From positions 124,001 through 188,000 of the forward strand of contig NZ_CZQA01000001.1 in assembly GCF_001458735.1 (NCBI RefSeq): a stretch of 64,000 bases of DNA, in the 5' to 3' direction. This stretch comes from Candidatus Nitrospira nitrosa. GTDB lineage: Bacteria; Nitrospirota; Nitrospiria; Nitrospirales; Nitrospiraceae. Under the pieces are notes generated by a model. That model had not been told where the DNA came from. It searched no databases and worked only from the letters and a program-made list of their open reading frames with translations. The position numbers and the translations under genes are program-made. Shown here piece by piece: positions 56,371 through 64,000 of the stretch. The number at the start of each line of letters is the position of its first letter. Position 1 is the stretch's first letter.

Positions 56371-56460
56371 GAAGTCTGTGAAGGCACCCCATGCTCATGA
56401 AGGTGACCCTTCATTTGCTCTGTCAGCCTGACAGTGGCGCCATTTCCTGCAGATACCGTA
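56371..56460 (-). pseudogene. Remnant of the 3' end of the 93-residue gene
   Basis: Reading AGNGATVRLTEQMKG, it matches TGNGTTVRLTDKKEG, the C-terminus of the protein at 56827-57108. The spacer down to the next ATG is also alike (TGTCGTGT blocks). So the 82-residue gene came from a tandem duplication of the segment 3' end-spacer-90-residue gene. Confidence 0.8.
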
Positions 56461-56477
56461 ATTGATGAACGCACTCT

Positions 56478-56750
56478 TTACCCGGTTCCTGGGAGCTCGC
56501 CAACGGTAGCTTTTGTCTGGCCACCATCCTGTGCCGTGCCGATCAGGTTTACCTTGAATCCGGCATTCCATTTCACCTCGACGGTGATTTTAGACAAGGT
56601 TTTGAGTCCGAGCAGCCAGTCGTCTTTGGGTGGCTTGAATTTAAAGGTAGCCTCCGTCCAGTTGTTGCTCGCGGCCTGTTTGTCCCAATTGGTTTTGACC
56701 TCATTGAACACTTTGGTCTTATTTTTGGACTCTGCGATTGAAAGCGGCAT
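56478..56750 (-). CDS. Small beta-rich protein, copy 1 of a tandem pair
   Basis: 90 residues: MPLSIAESKNKTKVFNEVKT, NWTEATFKFKPPKDDWLLGL, ITVEVKWNAGFKVNLIGTAQ. AAGGAG upstream of the ATG at 56750; the frame extends further up but without a start signal. Predicted beta sandwich with a helix at the start. No known family; no signal peptide. Paralogue of 56080-56328. Confidence 0.75.
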   Translation of the reverse strand: MPLSIAESKNKTKVFNEVKTNWDKQAASNNWTEATFKFKPPKDDWLLGLKTLSKITVEVKWNAGFKVNLIGTAQDGGQTKATVGELPGTG

Positions 56751-56826
56751 TCTGACACTCCTTGTGTCGTGTGACGGAGAGGGCGCTCTGCTCACGTCCG
56801 TAAAGCCGCCCACCCAGTCGGGGTGC

Positions 56827-57108
56827 TTATCCTTCTTTCTTGTCCGTGAGCCTGACAGTGGTACCATTTCCGGTGATACCGGAAATGTACATGGGTTTGG
56901 CGAACGATTTTTCGGGGACGCCGGCATCATGGATGACGGCTGTCAGTGTGACTTGCTTTTGAAGACAGTCGATCGGTTGCGGAACAGTCCATTTGATGCC
57001 CTTCGTGAGCTTCACGGTGGCCCGATCCGTACTGGCCTCACCTTCCGTCGCGCTACAAATGGCGCTGGACCCTTGCTTCAGTTGGATGACCGTCAATCGA
57101 TTGGGCAC
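56827..57108 (-). CDS. 93-residue protein, unknown
   Basis: Begins at a GTG with AAGGAG upstream: MPNRLTVIQLKQGSSAICSA, then TVKLTKGIKWTVPQPIDCLQ and KQVTLTAVIHDAGVPEKSFA, ending SGITGNGTTVRLTDKKEG. Beta-strand rich. No family recognised and no export signal. Its 3' end was duplicated downstream. Confidence 0.7.
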   Translation of the reverse strand: MPNRLTVIQLKQGSSAICSATEGEASTDRATVKLTKGIKWTVPQPIDCLQKQVTLTAVIHDAGVPEKSFAKPMYISGITGNGTTVRLTDKKEG

Positions 57109-57179
57109 ATCAGGCTCCTTTCTGTGTGAGGTTAGTGGACAGGTTTCAGCTCAGTCCGATGTATCGTCTCTGCCAACAG

Positions 57180-58010
57180 CTACTGCAGTCCCAGCTTGAC
57201 GCACTCGACCTCCCTCAGTGGCACAAAGGCCGTGACATCAGCGCTCATGATCCGGCGCGACTCACCTCGCCCTTTCGGGACCTCGCCCATCTTGGCCGTG
57301 CCGACATGGATGGCGCGTGTTGTGTCGGGTGAATCGTTCTCGCATTTCATGTACAGATGAGCGACCAATGTCGCTTCACCGCTCAACTCGATCGCAGACT
57401 GCAATGTCCCGCAGTACGAAAGGCCGAAACTCTTGGAATCGGGTTCGCCGATTAATCTGACCGTCGAGTTCAGGACTTTGACGTCTTCTGCGATCTCGGT
57501 CTCATTTTTTGTGAAGGTCTTGACGAAGGATGGTGTTTTGTCAGACTCGTCGATTCGGAGCGCAAGCGACACGCATTTGATGCTAGCCAGCGGCACGAAA
57601 GCGGTGGCCTCTCCGATGGCCATCACCGCGCGAGCGGGCTGCGCAGGTTTGAGCACACCCAGGTCGACCGTGCCAACGGTAACGCGACTTCCGGGTGCCT
57701 GGCCGTCGCATTTGATATACAGCGACGCGACGAGCTTTTCCTTGCCGGTCAGGCTCGCTGAAGAGGTCAGGGTCCCATTGAATGAGACGCCAAAGGTCTT
57801 TGACTCCGCTTCGCCGATCAAGCTGACCATGCCACCGCCAAGCGGACTTGGTAGCGCGTCGCTTCCGTAAACGGATGAAAAGGACTGTACGGTGAAGGGA
57901 GGCTTGACATCCGTTTCGGCGGGCACGCCTTGAGCTTGCCCTGAACCTGACCCGAATAAGAGCACGACCGCCAATGAGCCAACTGCCGCCAGCATGCTGC
58001 GTACGATCAT
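57180..58010 (-). CDS. Secreted protein with two tandem domains, unknown
   Basis: 276 residues. Signal peptide MIVRSMLAAVGSLAVVLLFG with cleavage near GQAQG. Two copies of one beta domain: VSLIGEAESKTFGVSFNGTL with LVASLYIKCDGQAPG, and VRLIGEPDSKSFGLSYCGTL with LVAHLYMKCENDSPD; each ends in a TAFVPL..(I/V)(K/E)CV.L.L block. So the gene arose by internal duplication. Its ATG lies two bases after the stop of the 1256-residue protein, so the two are co-transcribed. Confidence 0.8.
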   Translation of the reverse strand: MIVRSMLAAVGSLAVVLLFGSGSGQAQGVPAETDVKPPFTVQSFSSVYGSDALPSPLGGGMVSLIGEAESKTFGVSFNGTLTSSASLTGKEKLVASLYIKCDGQAPGSRVTVGTVDLGVLKPAQPARAVMAIGEATAFVPLASIKCVSLALRIDESDKTPSFVKTFTKNETEIAEDVKVLNSTVRLIGEPDSKSFGLSYCGTLQSAIELSGEATLVAHLYMKCENDSPDTTRAIHVGTAKMGEVPKGRGESRRIMSADVTAFVPLREVECVKLGLQ

Positions 58011-58012
58011 GG

Positions 58013-61000
58013 TTATTGCCTCTTGAAGAAGACCCAGAATTCGAGTGCTCTGACATTGAACGATTTTGCGCTCTTTTTCTTTGCGTAGTTGCTATTGGTG
58101 ATGTCGAGTCCACCATCCAGCGTTAACGTGATCTCGGAGGTGAAGCCCGGCCGATGTTCCTGCAACATCTTCGCATCGCTCTCTGTTCCTGGTTTGTATT
58201 CACGCAACAGGAACTGCACGATCTGATCGTCTTTGGCCTGCTCATCTAACGTGATCGTTTGCGAGCCCGCCGCCGCGTTGTAGACCATCCGCCAGGAAAT
58301 AGGCTGGTCGCTGACCCATTGCTTGGTTTTTGATCCGTCCTGCGCTTCGATCGGATACTTGCCGATTTGAAAAAAGTACTGAAAGCCACCCGGCGCGGTG
58401 ATGAGATGTTTGCCTGAGTGCGTGAACTCAACATCCAGCGAGAGGCCTCTGTCGGTAGTGGCAATGTCGAGTGTTTTGAGTGCGATGCCGATGATGCGCG
58501 CGCCGATCACGCTCTCTGAATTCCCGCTCGTCTTCGCAAAGTCCTCGACGATCCTAAACGTGAATCGCCAGGTATCCGTGAGCTGCGTGAGCTGTGCGGG
58601 TTTCAGCGTGCAGAGGTAGCGATTTTCCATGCTTGGTCTGACGCGTTGTAGGTCGTCGGTAATTTTCTGCCCGAGTTGTGCGAACTTGGCCTTGAAGACC
58701 GTTTCATAGATTTGGTTAAAATCGTTCTCTGCGAGCGTCTGGTCCAGCTGTCCGGCTGCCAGTTTGGCTTCCTCAAGTTGCTTGATCTTCTCGATCATGC
58801 TGGTTTGGAAAAAGTCTTGAGGGACCCGGCTCAACGTGTGATATTCGTACGACTTCACCACGTGGTACAGCGACTTTCTCAGGCGCTCCTCCGAGCGCTG
58901 CCGGAGCGCGCGCGCGTACAGTTTCACTTCCAGATCCAAAGCGTTACCCATGGTCTGCATCTGGCGGCCGATGGCCGCGCTTTGCAGCAGACTTTTGGAG
59001 ATGGTGGCACAGGATTCCGACAAGGTATGCTGGGCCCGTTCTACCCCCTCCAAGAGCTGAGCCTTTTGAGTCACGAGCTTGTCGAGCGAGTCCATCAGCC
59101 CCTGAAATTCCGCCTTGTACTGGGCACTCTCGGCGATCTTGTTCTTAATCGCCTGTACTTCCGGCGAGTTGCGGTCAACCGGCACGACGAGCTTCGTCAA
59201 ACCGGCGGCCATGGTGCTCACTCCCTGACCGATGCGTGCCGCATGCGTCATGGCCTCGCCGAGAAACTTCTGTTGATCCGATTGTTTCTGCTTGAGCGCG
59301 ATAGAGTTCTTCGCGAGATCGTCTTTTTTTCCCTGAAGGGCGGCCACCTGCGTCAAGAGCCTATCCTTCGCATCTCGTTCCGCCTTGGTGAGGGCGTTGG
59401 TGTCGGCATCGGCAATTTGTTGACGCAGCCGTACTACTGCTTCATCGAGTTTTCGGTTCTTGTAGAGCGCCAGCTCTTCCTTGAATGAGAGGGCCTTGGC
59501 CTTCTTCTGTTTTTTCTTGGCTTCGTCTGTAATGGTCTTGGCTTCTTCCTCCAGAGTCGCGATCTCTTTTTCCAGGTTGGCTTTGTAGTCGCCGACCTTG
59601 CTATCGAATTCGGTTTCGATCTGACCGTTGATTGTGGAGATTTCCTCCTCAGTGGCGTTGAAGTTCCCCTCGATCCGTTCGAGCTTCTTTGTGAACGAGG
59701 TGTCGGAGGCTGCGAGGACATCATCTCGGTTGTTGGTCACGAAGGTCGTGATGCCTTCGCCGATCCCGCCTGCAAATTTGAAGGCTTCTTCCGCGGCATT
59801 CGGGTTGGACAGATCGATGTTTGCGACCGGCTGAAACACGGCGTCGCTGGCGGCGCCGAGAAACGGTTGGCCGACGGGAATGACCTTGCACAAGCCGGAG
59901 GCAATCCCGCAAATCCCGGTGAGAATGGCCTGTTCCTTTGCCTTGTCCACAGCCTGTTTCGTGATCGTCTCATCCAGCGCTTTGACCCGGCGGCCGATTT
60001 CCTGTGCCTGTCCCTGCACGGTAGCCAGCTCCTTGCGGCTCGATTCGAGCAAGGCGAGACCTTCGCTGTAATTCGTTTTCGCCAGCGCAATGGCGGCAGA
60101 CAGCGCTTGGCGGGTGCTCTTGAGCAACTGTGCATGGTTCTGGACCTGAGCCCAGGACTTCTCGAGTTTGTAGGCAAAATAGAGAAGGCTCACCGCATTT
60201 TTCTGGTCTTCGAGGAACAGTTGCAGATTCGACATCAGTGACAGGCGAGGCAACCAGCCCGGTGGATTGCCGTAGTAGTCGAGATTGTCTTTGAGTTGCG
60301 TCAGGAGCGCGGCAATTTCGGTCGCCTGCCCAACCAGCGCCGCACTGCGCGCGTCTTCCGGAACCCACTCAATGACGTCGCGGTAGCAGGTGAGGATTTC
60401 ACGTGCTTCGTCACGATACCCGTTCAGATAGGCGTCGCGCGCATACTGCAACGCCGGTTCTATGGCGAGATGATTTGGCCAACCGTTGGGGTAGCAGTCC
60501 AGTAATTGTTTGCGCTTCTCAGGCGAGGCGGGCAAGGGGTACGGATACACCTCTTGATAGAATGGTTTGCGCGAACCGTGCTGCCCCTTCTGACCATTAC
60601 GAGAGGCAGCCCCCTGGCCTGCAAGGATAGGGAGCGGACACCGTTCGATCGAATAGGAGGGTTGAATTTTGGACGTGAACAGCTCGTTCTGGGCTGTGAC
60701 TTGGAGGGTCACGAAAGCCGGTGGCCTGCTCGAATCGGTTGTCGCCTGTGGTCGACGGGCCGCTACTGCTGAGGCCATTCCTGGTTCACCGCTTTCGGTC
60801 TGCACATACAGCGCTGTGCTCTCACCCGACAGTGCTCCGTCAACCGCGACGACATTCATGGCCCAGAAACACCGGAACATGCCTCCATCACCACCGTCTC
60901 CTGCTTTGCCTGAGGGAAACGCGTCTGGAACCCCACCCGGCCAGACGCGCTCTCCCTTCTCATACGAAAGCGCCTCAGTTTTCCCAAGCAGGTCATCCAT

Positions 61001-61783
61001 CATCACGACTTTGACATGTATGACGGAGTAGGACTTGTCGAGCAGGTCCCTCCATCCACTAGGCCAGTTCAATCGATGGCTATTCTTGAGGACATACTCG
61101 ATATCCTTCGATTCCCAATACTTGAGAGACTCTTTGTCGCCCGCGTTTTTCCGTTGATTCTCTTTCGGCACATAATCCAGATAGCCGCCGCTCTCAGCAT
61201 CCTGGCCTTTTCCGCCTACCGTGATGAATCGTGGCACCGGCGTAGGTGAGGCAGGAACAGCGATATTGGCACTTTCCGGCAGGCACAGCATGATATGGCC
61301 GCCGCGTGCTCCATTGAGGCCGTTCTTTGCCTCGATCTGGCCTTGCTCGTTCAGGGGTCTGCCGTTGTTGTCGCGCTTCGTCGTGTAGGCGGGAGGATGA
61401 GGAATCGGAGTTGTGGTGATACTGCCGTTCCCTTCAAAGACAAGCTTGCGGGTGCAGATCCAGAGATCGGTTTGCGGAAAGACTAACGGACTCCGGATGA
61501 TGATTTCGTCCGCATACATCTCCAACGATTCGATGTCGTTGCTGCCGCTGTAGTTGAAGAGTTTGGTCGTCACCTCATCCGGGTTGCCGGTGGGGTTGGT
61601 GTTTTCGTACTCATCCCAAATCAGCTTCACGCCGCAGACGCGGATCTTCCGCGTGGTCATGCCCGCGACACCGTTGAACATCCGTTCCGTGTACCCCTGT
61701 GTGATGCTGACGGTGGTGTAGCGTTCCTTCTTAGGAAGGTCTCCCTTTTGGCCGATCAGTAGAGGTGTCATCTTATCTGCCAT
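58013..61783 (-). CDS. 1256-residue coiled-coil protein, toxin-like layout, unknown
   Basis: Not recognised with confidence. Residues 1-400 are beta-rich with four glycine-rich loops (NGLNGARGGHIML, GGKGQDAESGGY, GKAGDGGDGGMFR, NGQKGQHGS). Residues 430-620 are helical. A hydrophobic helix pair lies at about 618-650 (AILTGICGIASGLCKVIPVG) inside a helical bundle. A coiled coil runs from 695 to 850, a second apolar stretch IGQGVSTMAAGLTKLVVPV at 851-869 and more coiled coil to 1010. Residues 1060-1256 are beta-rich (WRFTFRIVEDF, ARIIGIALKTLDI, SEITLTLDGG). Apolar segments within long coiled coils followed by a beta domain recall Tc-toxin A chains and alpha-pore-forming toxins, but this is inference. 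The ATG at 61783 has GGGAG eight bases upstream. No signal peptide. Confidence 0.8.
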   Translation of the reverse strand: MADKMTPLLIGQKGDLPKKERYTTVSITQGYTERMFNGVAGMTTRKIRVCGVKLIWDEYENTNPTGNPDEVTTKLFNYSGSNDIESLEMYADEIIIRSPLVFPQTDLWICTRKLVFEGNGSITTTPIPHPPAYTTKRDNNGRPLNEQGQIEAKNGLNGARGGHIMLCLPESANIAVPASPTPVPRFITVGGKGQDAESGGYLDYVPKENQRKNAGDKESLKYWESKDIEYVLKNSHRLNWPSGWRDLLDKSYSVIHVKVVMMDDLLGKTEALSYEKGERVWPGGVPDAFPSGKAGDGGDGGMFRCFWAMNVVAVDGALSGESTALYVQTESGEPGMASAVAARRPQATTDSSRPPAFVTLQVTAQNELFTSKIQPSYSIERCPLPILAGQGAASRNGQKGQHGSRKPFYQEVYPYPLPASPEKRKQLLDCYPNGWPNHLAIEPALQYARDAYLNGYRDEAREILTCYRDVIEWVPEDARSAALVGQATEIAALLTQLKDNLDYYGNPPGWLPRLSLMSNLQLFLEDQKNAVSLLYFAYKLEKSWAQVQNHAQLLKSTRQALSAAIALAKTNYSEGLALLESSRKELATVQGQAQEIGRRVKALDETITKQAVDKAKEQAILTGICGIASGLCKVIPVGQPFLGAASDAVFQPVANIDLSNPNAAEEAFKFAGGIGEGITTFVTNNRDDVLAASDTSFTKKLERIEGNFNATEEEISTINGQIETEFDSKVGDYKANLEKEIATLEEEAKTITDEAKKKQKKAKALSFKEELALYKNRKLDEAVVRLRQQIADADTNALTKAERDAKDRLLTQVAALQGKKDDLAKNSIALKQKQSDQQKFLGEAMTHAARIGQGVSTMAAGLTKLVVPVDRNSPEVQAIKNKIAESAQYKAEFQGLMDSLDKLVTQKAQLLEGVERAQHTLSESCATISKSLLQSAAIGRQMQTMGNALDLEVKLYARALRQRSEERLRKSLYHVVKSYEYHTLSRVPQDFFQTSMIEKIKQLEEAKLAAGQLDQTLAENDFNQIYETVFKAKFAQLGQKITDDLQRVRPSMENRYLCTLKPAQLTQLTDTWRFTFRIVEDFAKTSGNSESVIGARIIGIALKTLDIATTDRGLSLDVEFTHSGKHLITAPGGFQYFFQIGKYPIEAQDGSKTKQWVSDQPISWRMVYNAAAGSQTITLDEQAKDDQIVQFLLREYKPGTESDAKMLQEHRPGFTSEITLTLDGGLDITNSNYAKKKSAKSFNVRALEFWVFFKRQ

Positions 61784-62399
61784 GACTGAATCTCCCATCG
61801 CAGCCCTGCTTTTGATACAAACATGTTTTCTGCATGAGATTAGCCCTCTTCCCAGAGACACCCTGATTAAAACCTCAGTGCATCCTGAATGCTGCGCCAA
61901 TCATATTCAGTCCTTCTCTCGTATAGAACTCAGCCGAATCATAGCTGCCCCTACACACTTAGGCTGCGGCTTGGGACGTGTGTATCGCCCACTCACCCCA
62001 GATTCAGGCTCACCACAATATTTTCCCGCACATTTTGTGCGTACACTTTTTAGGTACAAGTGGAAACAAGAGGATATCCATAGGTGTCTACCAATCCGTC
62101 TATCCCCCCAGAAAAGGCCATCGAGAACCGCTCATCGAAACCAATCGGCCACAGCGCGGGGTACTTATACTGCCAATTTCCCACTCCAACCAAGATTGGA
62201 ATGCACCTATCTGCAGGACCCCTTTTTACTAGTTAATACAGGCACAATACCTATGGCACACAAGTAACTATACTTGCATCGCACCATGTGTCTGTACCTA
62301 CAATGCAAAACATCCGAGCAACCTACTGTGTGTTCACATCTATCGTGCAAGGGCCGCTACCAGACAACGAGTGGGCGGGTGGGAGATCAGCACGCGGCA
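61784..62399. other. 616-base gap upstream of the large protein
   Basis: AT-richer than its surroundings; should hold the promoter of the 1256-residue gene, but no clear -35/-10 pair was found. No gene is supported. Confidence 0.5.
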
Positions 62400-62737
62400 T
62401 GAGGATGCCTCTCGGCGACACCTTGTTACTAGGACAAATCAGCGCCGGCTTGCACGGATCCAGGTACCAAGGGATCGAGGTGGCCGGACATACCGACAAC
62501 ACCCGTTCCGGTCCGACCATCGAAAGGGCTTTCGGGACAATCAGGAACTCTCCCGACCCCGTGCGGACTACGTCGTGCAGGTGCTGATCAACGGAGGACT
62601 GTAGGGTGACAGAGTCAAAGCCGTGGGCTCTGAGGATAGTAAACCGATCACGATGAACGATACGGACAAGGGGGAGAGCAAGAATCGATGATTGAAAATC
62701 GTGATTGCTCAGCCCCCGGAATCAAGAATCGCCGTTG
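62400..62737 (+). pseudogene. Decayed copy of the OmpA-domain 3' end
   Basis: Nucleotides such as TTGCACGGATCCAG(G/A)TAC and GATCGAGGTGGCCGGACATA match 55560-55600 of the OmpA-like gene. A one-base deletion shifts the frame after AGHTDNT; then KGFRDNQELSRPRADYVVQV follows in the new frame, then an in-frame TAG after LINGGL, and a TGA after KNR. The signal peptide and coiled coil are missing. Same orientation as the parent. Confidence 0.92.
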
Positions 62738-62754
62738 TAAAGGTGTGCACAGGA

Positions 62755-62811
62755 TGTTCTAAAAGCCCATCCAGCGGGGCAAGAACACCGCTGGTGGGCT
62801 TTTTCAACGTC
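62755..62811. repeat. Short member of the dispersed repeat (R6), terminator-like
   Basis: AAAGCCCATCCAGCGG pairs with CCGCTGGTGGGCTTT around GGCAAGAACA. It keeps the GCAAGAACACCGCTG end of R5 but lacks the middle. With T runs on both strands it probably terminates the 87-residue gene that ends at 62817. Confidence 0.65.
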
Positions 62812-62816
62812 ATGAA

Positions 62817-63080
62817 TTAGAGTCGGCTCCGTAGCCGTTCGTACCCGTTCTTCAATTCCTCGATCGCCTGGTTCAGTGCATCGCCGACGGACACCGCCGT
62901 TTTCCCCACTTCCTCCCGTGCGGCCTCCAACTTTGGCTTGATCTCGTCCCACTGAGTCTCCAGCCGAGCCCATTCGTCCTTGGCTTCCGCCTTCGCCAAA
63001 TGCAACTGCACTTGAAGTTCATCGCGCTGCTGCTTGAAATGTTCGAGGGCCTTGGTAATCTGCTCAGTAACTTCTGCCAT
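62817..63080 (-). CDS. 87-residue coiled-coil protein
   Basis: MAEVTEQITKALEHFKQQRD, ELQVQLHLAKAEAKDEWARL, then KLEAAREEVGKTAVSVGDAL and a helical end. Entirely helical, no signal peptide. AAGGAG lies before the ATG. Similar small coiled-coil proteins are common and unassigned. Confidence 0.75.
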   Translation of the reverse strand: MAEVTEQITKALEHFKQQRDELQVQLHLAKAEAKDEWARLETQWDEIKPKLEAAREEVGKTAVSVGDALNQAIEELKNGYERLRSRL

Positions 63081-63471
63081 GGGATACGCTCCTTTATGAG
63101 AAGGTGGACAGAAACAGCACTAATGTCTGCTTTACGTACACGCGGCTCACCCCAGTCCCAACAACCTGACCCACCAATCAGGATCCTGACAACACAGCGG
63201 GCCTGTTGTTGATGACATCCCCGAAATCTGAGCTCTGAGGGGATCAGCCTGAATGCACCATACAACCGGCAGGCCCAGAGTTCAACCCCACAACCTGCTG
63301 GATTCCAACAATCCTGCACCGGAAATTGCGGTGTGCAGAGGGGCAGAAGGGAACTGCACGATGGCATCCAAGCCCTTGATGATTCGCGCCCTGTTTGAGT
63401 CCAATTCCTGACAGGATTCACCTCATGCCGTACGAGCCGCTCGACGACGCAGCGACACCGCTCAAGCCCGT
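63081..63471. other. 391-base gap, nothing recognised
   Basis: Holds the ribosome site of the 87-residue gene and some short palindromes (for example CCTGTTGTTG region near 63200). No gene or known element is supported. Confidence 0.5.
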
Positions 63472-63978
63472 TTACGTTTGTGGTGGACGCCAGGTGGCCG
63501 GCTTGAAATAGGGTTGCAGTGGGCGTCGGCCAACGGCCCGGTGAATCTCAAGAAAATGGGGATAACAAGGAAGATGCTCGATTTCGCCAGGATGAAAGAG
63601 GCCGGCGTCGGAGGTTTCCTCCTGATCGGCTCGCGGCATTCCGCTGATTACCCGCCCCACAAAGACGGTCTCCACCCCTGCCAACTGATCGCCGTTCGGA
63701 TAGACCACGGAAAACCGTTCCCCTGCGAAGACGCCAAGAACCTGTGTAAGTTCGACATACACCGCCGCCTCTTCCCATACTTCCCGCACCGCCGCATCCG
63801 ATGGCAACTCATGAGGGTCGACAATCCCGCTCGGCGCCCCCCACAAGCCTGAAGCCCTATCCTTGACGAGCACCACCCGTCCCTGATCATCATAGGCCAG
63901 GACCGCCACCGTCGGGACGTGCAACAACGCGGTCCCGATTTTTGCGCGAAGAGCTCTGATGAACGCAGGAATCGCCAT
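63472..63978 (-). CDS. Nudix hydrolase
   Basis: 168 residues. Nudix box GIVDPHELPSDAAVREVWEE with AAV after it: GX5EX7REUXEEXGU except that Ala replaces the last Gly. Starts MAIPAFIRALRAKIGTALLH; the core strand is TVAVLAYDDQGRVVLVKDRA. Hydrolyses nucleoside diphosphate-linked compounds; substrate unknown. The start codon lies 23 bases from the window edge. Confidence 0.9.
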   Translation of the reverse strand: MAIPAFIRALRAKIGTALLHVPTVAVLAYDDQGRVVLVKDRASGLWGAPSGIVDPHELPSDAAVREVWEEAAVYVELTQVLGVFAGERFSVVYPNGDQLAGVETVFVGRVISGMPRADQEETSDAGLFHPGEIEHLPCYPHFLEIHRAVGRRPLQPYFKPATWRPPQT

Positions 63979-64000
63979 GCGCCGGACGTTACGCTATTCT

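Overview
The window looks like the chromosome of a Nitrospira-type bacterium (phylum Nitrospirota). Three things point there: a five-subunit 2-oxoacid:ferredoxin oxidoreductase of the reductive TCA type, a complete Pup/UBact proteasome operon in an otherwise Gram-negative gene set, and an ilvBNC-psd-pssA-leuA plus rho-rpmE-prfA-prmC-murA-his arrangement that is also familiar from Deltaproteobacteria. This assignment rests on gene content and recognised families, not on a database search.

Layout. 1-6.7 kb (minus strand): branched-chain amino-acid and phospholipid operon ilvB-ilvN-ilvC-psd-pssA-leuA, with a clear leucine T-box between pssA and leuA, then rnpB. 6.7-12.4 kb: M48 lipoprotein protease, a short RNase HIII, a GH13 glucan enzyme, a zinc-ribbon coiled-coil protein and tRNA-Ile2(CAT). 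12.5-16.2 kb: rpoD-dnaG. 16.3-29.9 kb (minus): HIT, hisIE, hisF, hisA, a lipoprotein, hisH, an inserted acyltransferase plus a MITE-like element, then hisB, hisD, hisG, murA, prmC, prfA, rpmE and rho. 30.3-37.1 kb (plus): DUF2203, YciI and TPR proteins, the five-gene oxidoreductase operon, a small protein and tRNA-Asn. 37.2-39 kb: class II aldolase family and YheT-like hydrolase. 39.1-48.3 kb (minus): HD-yjbQ-htrA-mpa-dop-pup-prcB-prcA-pafA. 48.4-64 kb: an accessory region with secreted and lipoproteins, Sel1 repeats, an OmpA-like coiled-coil protein, an unrecognised cluster around a 1256-residue coiled-coil protein, an OmpA-domain pseudogene and a Nudix hydrolase.

How it works together. Leucine supply is probably sensed by the T-box, which ends in a terminator before leuA; the T-box carries a roughly 120-bp palindromic dispersed repeat inside its Stem I and a second copy between terminator and gene. 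The proteasome genes make a complete tagging, unfolding, degradation and detagging set; the tag ends in Thr-Gly-Glu and so would need no deamidation. The oxidoreductase supplies a CO2-fixing step of the reverse TCA cycle.

Most unusual content: the T-box with its repeat insertions; the 56-62 kb cluster, which is flanked by direct copies of an OmpA 3' end and whose large protein has the layout of a pore-forming toxin; three DnaA-box-like sites in a non-coding stretch near 49.8-50.1 kb; a palindromic repeat family in at least six places; and repeated cases of decayed 3'-end gene duplicates.
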